30,290 nucleotides of DNA from Candidatus Neomicrothrix sp. UBA2974 (GCA_002348705.1 DEAU01000009.1:1-30290), one strand, 5' to 3'. Positions 22,266-29,646 are shown, counted from the first letter of the stretch. Translations and numbers: made by a program. The notes: a model not told the origin generated them from the sequence alone.

Positions 22266-22823
22266 GTGGCCGAAATACGAGTACCACGAGTCGGATTTTT
22301 CACAGTTCTGGTGGCACTCATCGTTTCCTGTGGCTCAGCCGAGGCTAGAAATTCGTCGGCTGCACCCACCACCACAGCACCCACCACCACAGCACCCACC
22401 ACCACAGCACCCACCACCACAGCACCCACCACCACAGCACCCACCACCGATAAGTCGGCCGATTCTTCTAATGCCAAAGTCTCTTCCTCAGAAGAGGCCG
22501 CTATGGAGGCATTCGCACTCGTCTATAACAGCGAAGCCGAATGGGGTCAAAAAGTCGTTCACTTGGAAGATGGCCCAGAACTCGAAACGAGTAATGCCAT
22601 CTACAAAGCAGGTGGAGAAACGATGGGAGGGATATCTCTATCCCCTAAAACAGCAGTAATAGACGGCGATGTTGCGAGGATCACATACGACGTGATGTTC
22701 GGCGGAAAAGTCGCCTACGACAATATGACGCGGACCATCCGACTCATTAATGGAGTCTGGAAAGTTAGCAGGGTCGACTATTGCGACTTCCTGTCCTCAG
22801 CTCGCACTCCCTGCAGCAATTAA
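22266..22823 (+). CDS. Secreted lipoprotein with Pro-Thr repeat linker (Mtb12/NTF2-like domain suspected)
   Basis: A 185-residue lipoprotein: a hydrophobic signal (VGFFTVLVALIVSC) ends in the lipobox I-V-S-C, so Cys22 should be lipidated after cleavage. An Ala/Pro/Thr linker of APTTT units then spans about residues 33-61. The remaining 120 or so residues form a compact domain with alternating strands (AVIDGDVARITYDVMFGG, RTIRLINGVWKVSRVDYC) and two C-terminal cysteines. That arrangement reminds me of the mycobacterial low-molecular-weight antigen Mtb12 and NTF2-like folds; I am not certain of this. The start is GTG 22266, preceded by AAAGGAAG with good spacing. A different frame across the repeat reads His-Pro-Gln repeats but has no signal and is rejected. 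It may be an accessory surface protein of the downstream uptake system, by position only. Confidence 0.78.
   Translation: MAEIRVPRVGFFTVLVALIVSCGSAEARNSSAAPTTTAPTTTAPTTTAPTTTAPTTTAPTTDKSADSSNAKVSSSEEAAMEAFALVYNSEAEWGQKVVHLEDGPELETSNAIYKAGGETMGGISLSPKTAVIDGDVARITYDVMFGGKVAYDNMTRTIRLINGVWKVSRVDYCDFLSSARTPCSN
22365..22448 (+). repeat. 15-bp in-frame tandem repeat
   Basis: CCCACCACCACAGCA is present as five identical copies (22365-22439) plus a nine-base partial copy. Each unit encodes Pro-Thr-Thr-Thr-Ala in the lipoprotein frame. Because the unit is a multiple of three, copy gain or loss would lengthen or shorten the linker without shifting the frame. Perfect identity at the base level indicates recent expansion by slippage. 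Confidence 0.95.
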
Positions 22824-22837
22824 CTCAAATAGTTGAT
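22819..22837 (+). terminator. AT-rich hairpin at the lipoprotein stop
   Basis: ATTAACT (22819-22825) pairs with AGTTGAT (22831-22837), one G-T wobble, five-base loop, overlapping the lipoprotein stop codon. It could be a weak terminator or a regulatory site of the ABC genes. I found no IdeR/DtxR-type iron box in 22824-22903. Confidence 0.25.
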
Positions 22838-22903
22838 TAATTAGAGAAATTCGATTATGGGGAACCTCGTATTAGCAGACGAGCAGACACTGGTTTATAA
22901 AAG

Positions 22904-23710
22904 GTGAAACAGTTATCGGCCTTTGAACTAACGCTCGGCTACGAGAACCAGGTAATTATCGACTCATTTACAACCTGCCTTCGGCCGGGAGAGATTACAA
23001 CCCTTGTAGGACCTAATGGCTGCGGTAAATCAACTCTACTGAGAGGTCTAGCACGACTTTTGAAGCCAAACGGGGGTTCCGTACTCCTCGACGGGAAATC
23101 AATTCACCAGATAAAGACCAAGGATCTGGCAAGACAACTCGGGATACTCCCTCAAGGACCAACTGCTCCCGACGGCATGACAGTGCATGAGTTGGTTTCA
23201 CAGGGCAGGTACCCCCACCAAACGCATCTGCAGCAGTGGTCCTCCAAGGACGAGGAGGCTTGTACCGAGTCATTGCAAATCACAGATCTAACGGCGCTAG
23301 CTGACCGTCCAATCGACACACTCTCTGGGGGTCAACGGCAGCGGGCCTGGATAGCGATGGCCCTTGCCCAGCAGACCTCCATATTGCTCCTAGATGAGCC
23401 AACAACATTCCTAGATTTGGGATTTCAGCTGGACGTGATGGAAACAATTCAGCATCTCAACCGAGAAAAACGTCTCACTATTCTTCTGGTCCTGCACGAC
23501 CTAAATCAAGCTGCACGGTATAGCGACTCACTACTTGTCCTCGACGAAGGACAGGTAGTGAAAATCGGAACACCCACAGAAGTAATCACAGAAGAACTAG
23601 TTGCCCAGGTCTTTAATGTCCGAGCCCAGATAATCACTGACACCAAGAGCGGCGGACCAGTTTGTATTCCAATTAGCACGCTGAGTGGCAGAGATACTGC
23701 AAATGACTAG
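22904..23710 (+). CDS. Iron/haem ABC transporter ATP-binding protein (FecE/HmuV-like)
   Basis: Cytoplasmic ATPase of a type II (FecCD-class) importer, 268 residues. Walker A is GPNGCGKST (36-44), the Q-loop Gln84 lies in ILPQGPTAP, the ABC signature is LSGGQ (140-144), Walker B is LLLDEPT (161-167), and the H-loop is His198 in LVLHDLNQAARY. The QGRYPHQ segment near 100-106 is common in FecE/FepC/HmuV proteins. The start is GTG 22904, with no separated ribosome site. The last eight bases overlap the next gene (ATGACTAG), so the ATPase and the binding lipoprotein are co-translated. Codon use is A/T-rich relative to the flanking chromosome. The family covers siderophore, haem and cobalamin import; the neighbours (HmuT-like, MhuD-like) point to haem. 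Confidence 0.92.
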   Translation: MKQLSAFELTLGYENQVIIDSFTTCLRPGEITTLVGPNGCGKSTLLRGLARLLKPNGGSVLLDGKSIHQIKTKDLARQLGILPQGPTAPDGMTVHELVSQGRYPHQTHLQQWSSKDEEACTESLQITDLTALADRPIDTLSGGQRQRAWIAMALAQQTSILLLDEPTTFLDLGFQLDVMETIQHLNREKRLTILLVLHDLNQAARYSDSLLVLDEGQVVKIGTPTEVITEELVAQVFNVRAQIITDTKSGGPVCIPISTLSGRDTAND

Positions 23711-24713
23711 AACTGCCGAGAAGACTCGTTACCTCCGGAAGAAAGGGCTCTTTCGCTCCTGCGGAATCAGTATTCTGCTGATTTTATCAGCCTGCGGATC
23801 CGCTTCTAGACCCATCACTCCAACAACTCCCGAGCATGAACGATCGTCACTAGAAATATCCGATCATCCGGTACTTCCCGCAGTATTAGTGGACCACCTC
23901 GGAAACAAAGTTCGTGTCGAGTCCATTGAGCGCATTGTCCCGCTTGATGGTTCAGTAGCGGAGATTGTCTTCGCACTCGGATTAGGCGCAAACATAGTTG
24001 CAACCGACCTATCAGCCACGTGGCCACCTGAAGCCGCCGATCTGCCACAGATCGGCTACCAAAGAGCTCTGAGCCCTGAACCAATAGCGGCCTTCTCTCC
24101 CACGGTCCTAATAGGAACAGACATAGCTGGACCACCACAGACCCTCAAGGACCTCCGAGAACTGGGCTACCCAGTTGTCATCGTCCCGAATGAACCGCAC
24201 TCCGGCGGTCCATCAAAGAAAATCAGGGCTGTAGCTCGCGCACTCGGAGTAGAGGAGCGAGGCGACTTGCTCGCCTCGGATTTAGACGAGCAAATAACCG
24301 CTGCAACCAAAAACCCGATTCCGGAATTGCGACCTCTAGTTGCTGCAATTTACGTACGAGGAGAAGGAACCCAACTTGTTCTCGGAAGAAATTCATCTAT
24401 CAATTGGGTGATCCGTGCCGCAGGCGGCCAATCATTGGCAGATATTCTAGAAATTGACGATTACACACCAATTACGGCTGAGACCCTCCTAGTTGCAAAC
24501 CCAGATGCAATCATAATTCCCGCCGCTGGCTTGGAATCAGTCGGTGGAATTCCCGGTTTACTCGAAATCGGAGGACTTGCCGAAACGACAGCTGGACGTA
24601 ACCAGTCTGTCTATTCCTACGAGGACCAGCTTTTGCTGGGCAATGGTCCCCGAACTGGCCTTTTATTGAAATCTCTCACGTCAGAGTTAGAAAAATTGGC
24701 TGAGGGTAGTTGA
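23703..24713 (+). CDS. Haem-binding lipoprotein, HmuT-like periplasmic-binding fold
   Basis: Extracellular substrate-binding lipoprotein, 336 residues. The signal peptide ends in the lipobox L-S-A-C, so Cys31 is the lipidated residue. The mature part is a TroA/BtuF-type two-lobed fold. Its N-lobe, RIVPLDGSVAEIVFALGLGANIVATDLSATWP then IGYQRALSPEPIAAFSPTVLIGT, follows the HmuT/ShuT pattern. The conserved tyrosine of the GYxRxLSxE motif, a haem ligand in that family, is Tyr119. The C-lobe has RAAGGQSLADI and the usual NPDAIII strand. I start it at ATG 23703, which overlaps the ATPase stop; a GTG at 23685 would add six residues. Haem is the likely ligand by motif and by the haem-degrading neighbour. 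A siderophore cannot be excluded. Confidence 0.87.
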   Translation: MTRTAEKTRYLRKKGLFRSCGISILLILSACGSASRPITPTTPEHERSSLEISDHPVLPAVLVDHLGNKVRVESIERIVPLDGSVAEIVFALGLGANIVATDLSATWPPEAADLPQIGYQRALSPEPIAAFSPTVLIGTDIAGPPQTLKDLRELGYPVVIVPNEPHSGGPSKKIRAVARALGVEERGDLLASDLDEQITAATKNPIPELRPLVAAIYVRGEGTQLVLGRNSSINWVIRAAGGQSLADILEIDDYTPITAETLLVANPDAIIIPAAGLESVGGIPGLLEIGGLAETTAGRNQSVYSYEDQLLLGNGPRTGLLLKSLTSELEKLAEGS

Positions 24714-24746
24714 TATTGAAAACACAACACTAAGGAAGGGCAACTC

Positions 24747-25064
24747 GTGTCTATAGTTCGAATAAATGCCATTACAGTTCCAGACAATTCGGGAGATGAA
24801 CTAAAACGACGTTTCGAATCTCGTGTTGGAGAAGTTGAGCATATGCCGGGCTTTGAGAGTTTCGAATTACTCCAGCCAACATCTGGAAACAACACTTGGT
24901 ATGTCTATACGCGCTGGGAATCCGAAGAGGCTTTTCTTGGGTGGGTTAACTCCGAATCTTTTGCGCGCGGACACGCCCAGGCAAGTGAGCAGCCGGTTGC
25001 TCATGGTGCCGAACTGATGGAATTCAACGTCGTTCTAACTGCTGAAGCGCCTGCCCGCAAATAA
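24747..25064 (+). CDS. Haem-degrading monooxygenase, MhuD/IsdG-like (ABM fold)
   Basis: A 105-residue ferredoxin-like antibiotic-biosynthesis-monooxygenase (ABM) protein. Compared from memory with Mycobacterium tuberculosis MhuD, it keeps the N-terminus (INAI with Asn7), Arg26, the helix EVEHMPGFESFELLQP, and WESEEAFLGW with Trp66 at the same position. The proximal histidine appears one residue later (His76 in FARGHAQ rather than His75). MhuD cleaves haem without releasing CO and frees iron. The end, GAELMEFNVVL, also matches the MhuD style. The start is GTG 24747 with a strong ribosome site (AAGGAAGGG) upstream, and it lies 33 bases after the haem-binding lipoprotein gene. It is probably the cytoplasmic end of the uptake pathway. 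A general ABM-domain oxygenase is the alternative. Confidence 0.85.
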   Translation: MSIVRINAITVPDNSGDELKRRFESRVGEVEHMPGFESFELLQPTSGNNTWYVYTRWESEEAFLGWVNSESFARGHAQASEQPVAHGAELMEFNVVLTAEAPARK

Positions 25065-25307
25065 CCTGCTGATACAAACTGCTGAGACCTCTTTGCAGAT
25101 TTCAACTACCGAATGGAAGATAATAATCGGTGTAACCAGAATTTATGACTCGGCCGAGGCACCTTGATAGGAACAAATCAAATAAGAGACCCTAGCTGGG
25201 TTGCTCGATACATGAGGTGCAACAGTGGAGAGCGCGCTTGCTAAATCGCGAACTAACAGAGCCGGCGATAGCGCACTAAAACCAACCTGCTTAAACCGAT
25301 CTATACG
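25065..25307. other. Gap inside the haem module
   Basis: A stretch of 243 bases separates the MhuD-like gene from the permeases, much longer than the other spacings in the module. I see a 10-bp palindrome CTCGGCCGAG (25149-25158) and an imperfect hairpin around 25187-25207 built on ACCC/GGGT with a TAGCT loop. No coding frame of note, no tRNA and no recognisable IdeR, Fur or cobalamin-riboswitch site was found. A separate promoter for the permeases is likely but cannot be placed. Confidence 0.4.
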
Positions 25308-26306
25308 ATGAGCATTAAACCCTTAGTCGGTATAACAGTCGCTCTTGTTGTTCTTATTGCCATACTTTGGATCAGCCTTTGGTACGGCGTAGTCAAAACA
25401 CCTATACAAACGGTATTTAGTGCCATTTTCGACTACGACCCCGAGAACTATGAGCAGGTGGTAATTCGAAAGCTTCGGGCTCCTAGGACTCTCATTGGAC
25501 TCATTGTTGGTGCATCTCTTGCTTGCGCCGGAGCTCTCAGTCAAGGACTAACAAGGAATCCTTTGGCCTCTCCAGGTCTTTTGGGAATTAACGCTGGAGC
25601 TGCCTTTGGCATGGTGGCTGCCCTGTCACTAGCTAATTTGGAGGGCGCTAGAAGTTACGTTTGGTTCGCGCTAACTGGAGCCTTCGGCGCATCGATCTTG
25701 GTCCACAACATTGCGCGAATCGGGCGCCAAGGGGCCACCCCGGTCAAAATCGCTTTGTCAGGAGTGATTGTTACGGCGTTGCTCGGGTCATGGACGAGTG
25801 CGTTACTCCTACTAAATGAACAGACATTGGACGAGGCGAGATTTTGGCTAGTTGGGTCAATCTCCGGTCGGGGCACCGACGCTTTAGTCAAACTCTCACC
25901 ACTGATGGCTTGTGGTCTTCTAGCCGCTTTGGCTCTCGGCCGCGAACTGAACATCAATGCTTTAGGGCAACACACTTCGACATCTTTAGGACAACGAATA
26001 CGATTATTTCGCGCGCTCACCGGCCTGACGATAATTGTCTTGTGCGGTTGTGCTGTAGCGATAGCAGGACCAATCAGTTTTGTAGGTCTGGCCATCCCGC
26101 ATATAGCACGCTCCATCGTCGGCAGTGACTACCGTTGGATCTTGCCTTACAGCCTGTTTTTGGGTCCCTGCTTACTAATTGGTGCAGACATTCTGGGACG
26201 CATCGTAATTCAACCAAGAGAACTTCAAGCTGGAATAGTTACAGCTGTACTAGGAGCCCCGATTTTAATTCTTTTGGTTAGAAATACTCGACTCAAAAAC
26301 CTTTAA
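25308..26306 (+). CDS. FecCD-family ABC transporter permease, first subunit
   Basis: Membrane permease of 332 residues with about ten hydrophobic segments, the usual FecCD length. The family hallmark RAPRTLIGLIVGASLACAG, followed by SQGLTRNPLASPGLLGINAGAAFG, lies in the first third. The ATPase-coupling region appears as GPISFVGLAIPHIARSIVG near the C-terminal third. The ending, RELQAGIVTAVLGAPILILLVR, is standard. It imports iron-siderophore, haem or cobalamin, depending on partners. The ATG at 25308 has no clear ribosome site. It is separated from the second permease by four bases. The two permeases are distinct in sequence and probably form a heterodimer with the upstream ATPase. Low-G+C codon use matches the rest of the module. 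Confidence 0.92.
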   Translation: MSIKPLVGITVALVVLIAILWISLWYGVVKTPIQTVFSAIFDYDPENYEQVVIRKLRAPRTLIGLIVGASLACAGALSQGLTRNPLASPGLLGINAGAAFGMVAALSLANLEGARSYVWFALTGAFGASILVHNIARIGRQGATPVKIALSGVIVTALLGSWTSALLLLNEQTLDEARFWLVGSISGRGTDALVKLSPLMACGLLAALALGRELNINALGQHTSTSLGQRIRLFRALTGLTIIVLCGCAVAIAGPISFVGLAIPHIARSIVGSDYRWILPYSLFLGPCLLIGADILGRIVIQPRELQAGIVTAVLGAPILILLVRNTRLKNL

Positions 26307-26310
26307 TTCT

Positions 26311-27444
26311 GTGAACCTAATCGGACTTCTTTCTCCAGCACCCTTGTGGTTAATCGGCGTACCGACAGGTGCATTTGCCTTTCTAGTTGTGCTGTCACGA
26401 CTGGCCAACTCCTCGGACCATAAGGTCAGAATTAAAAGTTCAAGAATTGCACTCTTGGTGAGCAAGCGCGTAGCCAGACTTGTTGGCTTCGTATCAGCCT
26501 GCTTATTGGGACTTTTGTTACTCGGGGTATCGGCGGGTGATTACCCAGTACCTATCGCTTCCGTCATCAAGACACTGCTATGGGATCAACATAACGAATT
26601 TAGTTTCGTAATTAATTCAATTAGAGTTCCGAGAGTTTTAGTAGCTATTCTGGCGGGAATATGTCTCGCTGTTTCAGGGTATATTTTTCAATGCCTTATA
26701 AGAAATCCTCTAGTTTCACCTGACATTATTGGCATCAATAGTGGCGCATCAGTCGGTGCTGTAATCGTTCTAGCATCAGGAGGCACAGTTTCCAGTCTGT
26801 CTTCAGCCGCCTTTGCAGGTGCCCTATTGACAGCGGCAGCAATCTATAGCCTTAGTCGGAAGAGTGGTGTATCTGGGTCAAGACTGGTTCTTGTCGGAAT
26901 CGGAGTTAATGCTGTTCTTGCGGCCGTTATATCCTTCATCCAAGTCACTTACCCTATTGACCGGATAATCGCAGCCGCCCGGTGGCAAGTCGGAAGCCTT
27001 GACGGGACATCCTGGACAGACGTTCAACAACTCATAATCGGAATCCTTATTCTCTTGCCTCCGGCCTTCTTATTTACAAGGAACTTGCGCACCCTTCAAC
27101 TCGGAGATGAGATCGCCACCTCTCTTGGAGTGCATATCGAACGTGACCGTTTCGTAATCTTGTTAATAGCTTCAGCGTTGGCAGCATTGGCGGTCTCAGT
27201 TGTCGGACCTCTTGGTTTTATAGCCTTGGCAGTCCCACAATTTGCACGTCTGTGGATTGGAAGGATCACCAGTGGTGCTTTGATCTTTACGGCGATACTC
27301 GGAGGCAACTTCTTACTATTAGCTGACACGGTTGCTCTCAGGCTCTTCGCCCCCGTAGCCCTGCCCACCGGGGTGGTTTCCGCTGCCATAGGTGCTCCCT
27401 ACTTCCTAGTTCTATTAACCAGATACCATCGGCTACGGACTTAG
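26311..27444 (+). CDS. FecCD-family ABC transporter permease, second subunit
   Basis: A second, distinct permease of 377 residues. The hallmark RVPRVLVAILAGICLAVSG, followed by FQCLIRNPLVSPDIIGINSGASVGAV, and the coupling stretch GPLGFIALAVPQFARLWIG are clear. It is about 40 residues longer than usual, with an N-terminal extension (LLSPAPLWLIGVPTGAFAFLVV) that could be an extra membrane segment. Alternatively the real start lies further in, near SSRIALLVSKRVARL, which resembles the start of FepG-type permeases. The listed start GTG 26311 lies four bases after the previous stop. Hand counts of two 60-base lines give 40% and 45% G+C, the lowest in the window. It is the last gene of the module, and an AT-rich T-run follows at 27473-27480. 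Confidence 0.91.
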   Translation: MNLIGLLSPAPLWLIGVPTGAFAFLVVLSRLANSSDHKVRIKSSRIALLVSKRVARLVGFVSACLLGLLLLGVSAGDYPVPIASVIKTLLWDQHNEFSFVINSIRVPRVLVAILAGICLAVSGYIFQCLIRNPLVSPDIIGINSGASVGAVIVLASGGTVSSLSSAAFAGALLTAAAIYSLSRKSGVSGSRLVLVGIGVNAVLAAVISFIQVTYPIDRIIAAARWQVGSLDGTSWTDVQQLIIGILILLPPAFLFTRNLRTLQLGDEIATSLGVHIERDRFVILLIASALAALAVSVVGPLGFIALAVPQFARLWIGRITSGALIFTAILGGNFLLLADTVALRLFAPVALPTGVVSAAIGAPYFLVLLTRYHRLRT

Positions 27445-27463
27445 GTCTCTCCGGCAGGCAACT

Positions 27464-27483
27464 CAGAAGAAATTTTTTTTCTG
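27464..27483 (+). terminator. Possible terminator with T-run after the permeases
   Basis: CAGAAGAAA (27464-27472) can pair back onto the eight-T run and TCTG (27473-27483), giving an A-T hairpin ending in T residues. It lies just after the last low-G+C gene and before the G+C-rich formylglycine-generating enzyme, where a transcript end is expected. The stem is weak, so the call is tentative. Confidence 0.35.
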
Positions 27484-27525
27484 TCCAGTTCCTAGGTGCT
27501 CCAAATGGCAGAAGGAGTTCTCGTC

Positions 27526-28395
27526 GTGACAACTCGCACCCGAGTCGTCGATATGCCAGGAGGCGATTTCCGAATGGGCAACGAGATTGAGGCATACCCC
27601 TTTGATGGGGAGGGTCCAGTTCGCCCGGTCCGGCTGTCTCCTTTCTCCATCTCCACTACTGCGGTATCAAATGCTGAGTTCGCGAGATTTGTAGATGCCA
27701 CTCAGCATCTCACCTTGGCCGAAAGGGAAGGTTGGTCTTTCGTTTTCGCTGGACACCTTCCTAACGACTTCGAAGAAACCCGAGGTGTTGTCGGCGCGGA
27801 GTGGTGGAGGCAGGTATACGGCGCCGACTGGTGTCATCCAGAAGGGCCGCACAGTGATCTCTCTGAAAGGGCAAGCCACCCGGTCGTTCATGTCTCATGG
27901 TTCGACGCAATTGCCTACGCCGACTGGGCCGGTGGTCAGCTACCCACCGAAGCCCAATGGGAGTGCGCGGCAAGAGGTGGACTTAACCAGAAACGACTGC
28001 CCTGGGGAGACAATAATCAGCCCGACGGAAAAGACACTTATCGCTTCAATATCTTTACTGGGACGTTCTGGCACGACGACAATGCCGCCGACGGTTGGGC
28101 TGGAACCTGCCCAGTCGACGAGTTTCCTCCCAATGACTTTGGTTTGTACAACTGCTCTGGCAACGTGTGGGAGTGGACGGCCGACTGGTTCACAGCTTCC
28201 CACGGCCTAGGAGACTCGCAGGAACCCCTAGTCGATCCCACCGGTCCTGCGTTGGGTACAAATCGAGTTCTCAAGGGAGGATCTTTCCTTTGTCATGACA
28301 GTTACTGTCACCGGTACCGTTTGGCTGCTCGAACCTCCAGCACGCCGGATAGCACCACTAGCCATCAGGGGTTTCGGATACTTGGTCCCAGATGA
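27526..28395 (+). CDS. Formylglycine-generating enzyme (SUMF1/FGE, sulfatase-activating)
   Basis: Copper-dependent oxidase that converts the cysteine of a sulfatase CxPxR motif into formylglycine. The SUMF1-type fold is evident: QLPTEAQWECAARGG, LPWGDN, GTCPVDEFPPNDFGLYN, CSGNVWEWTADWF and a final RLAARTSSTPDSTTSHQGFR. GGSFLCHDSYCHRYR carries the two cysteines (Cys256 and Cys261 from GTG 27526) that bind copper and do catalysis in FGE. In many related proteins (EgtB, PvdO) this pair is absent, so this is a bona fide FGE rather than a generic SUMF1 protein. The start is GTG 27526, with AAGGAG about nine bases before it. The frame opens earlier at 27496, without a ribosome site. No sulfatase lies in this window, so its client is elsewhere. 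Confidence 0.92.
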   Translation: MTTRTRVVDMPGGDFRMGNEIEAYPFDGEGPVRPVRLSPFSISTTAVSNAEFARFVDATQHLTLAEREGWSFVFAGHLPNDFEETRGVVGAEWWRQVYGADWCHPEGPHSDLSERASHPVVHVSWFDAIAYADWAGGQLPTEAQWECAARGGLNQKRLPWGDNNQPDGKDTYRFNIFTGTFWHDDNAADGWAGTCPVDEFPPNDFGLYNCSGNVWEWTADWFTASHGLGDSQEPLVDPTGPALGTNRVLKGGSFLCHDSYCHRYRLAARTSSTPDSTTSHQGFRILGPR

Positions 28396-28443
28396 TTTTC
28401 AATGCTTTGACAAGGCGCCCAAATAAGTCTCTAGCCTTGTTGA

Positions 28444-29646
28444 ATGGGTTTGCGTTCTCATGTCAATCGACACGTTTCCCTGACTAAACCTGGCGAGTTC
28501 GTAGAACCTCAGATTGGGCAACTAACGGTATGGCCGCCAGTTGTTCTGGCTCCGATGGCCGGAGTAACAAATGCGCCGTTTCGGCGCCTGTGCCGCGATT
28601 TCGGTGCCGGACTTTATGTCAGCGAGATGATCACCGCCCGTGGCCTAGTGGACGGACACCTTCGCACCGCCCGTCTCGCCCACTTTGACTCCGACGAGAC
28701 TCCCCGCAGCATCCAGCTCTACGGCACAGAACCTCAGAGCATCGGCAAGGCGGTCGAGTTGCTGGTCGGCGAAGGGCGCGTGGACCACGTAGACATAAAC
28801 TTCGGTTGCCCGATGCCCAAGGTCACCCGCAGGGGTGGCGGAGCTGCAATCCCGCTGAGGCCCCGCCTATTCGAGTCCATCGTGCGCTCTGCAGTGAATA
28901 AGGCGGGACAAGTTCCAGTCACAGTAAAGTTTCGCAAGGGTACCGACGACGAACATCTGACCTTCCTCGATTCGGGCCGAATCGCCGAAGCCGTTGGTGC
29001 CTCGGCAGTTTCTTTGCATGCTCGGACCGCTGAGCAGCTCTACTCCGGCAAGGCTGATTGGTCGGCGATAGCTTCACTCAAGAAGGCAGTGACGACGATC
29101 CCGGTGTTCGGTAACGGCGATGTCTGGGAGTCGTGGGATGCACTGCGTCTGATGCGTTCTACTGGCTGCGACGGGGTGGTGGTTGGTCGGGGGTGTCTCG
29201 GCCGTCCGTGGTTGTTTGGTGATCTGGCGTCCGTGTTCGGGTTACGACCGGCGGTCGGAGGGGTCGAACCGGGCGAACCTCCGGTATTAAAAGACGTGGC
29301 AGTGGCCATGGTCCGCCATGCTCGTCTGCTGGTCGACTGGGCTGGTCCAAGCGGGATCCGAGACTTCCGCAAGCACACTGGCTGGTACCTCAAGGGCTAC
29401 GTCACTGGTCCGGCGATCCGCGATGCACTGCAGAAAGTGCGCGACCTCGACCACCTGGACGAACTGCTGGCTGGACTGCTTGAGTCTTGTGATCCTGATA
29501 TGCGGCTGGACCCTGCGTCGCTGAGAACTCCCCGGAGTCACCGAAACGGCCCAAAGCCAGTAGTACTCCCAGAGGGTTGGCTTGATAATCCTGAAGACGC
29601 CACTCCGCCGCTGGAGGCCGACCGGGTTCTGGTTTCCGGTGGCTAA
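28444..29646 (+). CDS. dusB: tRNA-dihydrouridine synthase, DusB-like
   Basis: FMN-dependent TIM-barrel enzyme that reduces uridine to dihydrouridine in tRNA, 400 residues. VVLAPMAGVTNAPFRRLCRDFGAG opens the barrel. DHVDINFGCPMPKVTRRGGGAA holds the catalytic proton donor Cys122 in the NFGCP motif. VSLHARTAEQLYSGKADW and GVVVGRGCLGRPWLFGDL form the flavin and phosphate-binding parts. A helical C-terminal tRNA-recognition domain follows (RDFRKHTGWYLKGYVTG). About 40 residues of Arg/Pro-rich tail extend beyond the usual end, and the N-terminus has some 20 extra residues before the usual start. The ATG at 28444 has no evident ribosome site. The name dusB is by closest memory; other Dus branches cannot be excluded. 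The Maf gene follows after 35 bases. Confidence 0.92.
   Translation: MGLRSHVNRHVSLTKPGEFVEPQIGQLTVWPPVVLAPMAGVTNAPFRRLCRDFGAGLYVSEMITARGLVDGHLRTARLAHFDSDETPRSIQLYGTEPQSIGKAVELLVGEGRVDHVDINFGCPMPKVTRRGGGAAIPLRPRLFESIVRSAVNKAGQVPVTVKFRKGTDDEHLTFLDSGRIAEAVGASAVSLHARTAEQLYSGKADWSAIASLKKAVTTIPVFGNGDVWESWDALRLMRSTGCDGVVVGRGCLGRPWLFGDLASVFGLRPAVGGVEPGEPPVLKDVAVAMVRHARLLVDWAGPSGIRDFRKHTGWYLKGYVTGPAIRDALQKVRDLDHLDELLAGLLESCDPDMRLDPASLRTPRSHRNGPKPVVLPEGWLDNPEDATPPLEADRVLVSGG

Noticed and set aside
22365..22448. Possible CRISPR array
   Set aside because: The copies are directly adjacent 15-bp units with no spacers, and they translate into a Pro-Thr linker.
22178..22477. Reverse-strand frame with Val-Val-Gly-Ala repeats
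   Set aside because: It is the antisense shadow of the 15-bp tandem repeat; no start-site support.
22204..22659. Open frame across the repeat reading His-Pro-Pro-Pro-Gln units
   Set aside because: No signal peptide or recognisable domain; the overlapping frame from GTG 22266 has a ribosome site, a lipobox and a plausible domain.
22872..22901. TTAGCA, 17 bases, TTATAA as a promoter for the ABC ATPase
   Set aside because: The expected transcription start would fall inside the coding region just after the GTG, so the spacing does not work.
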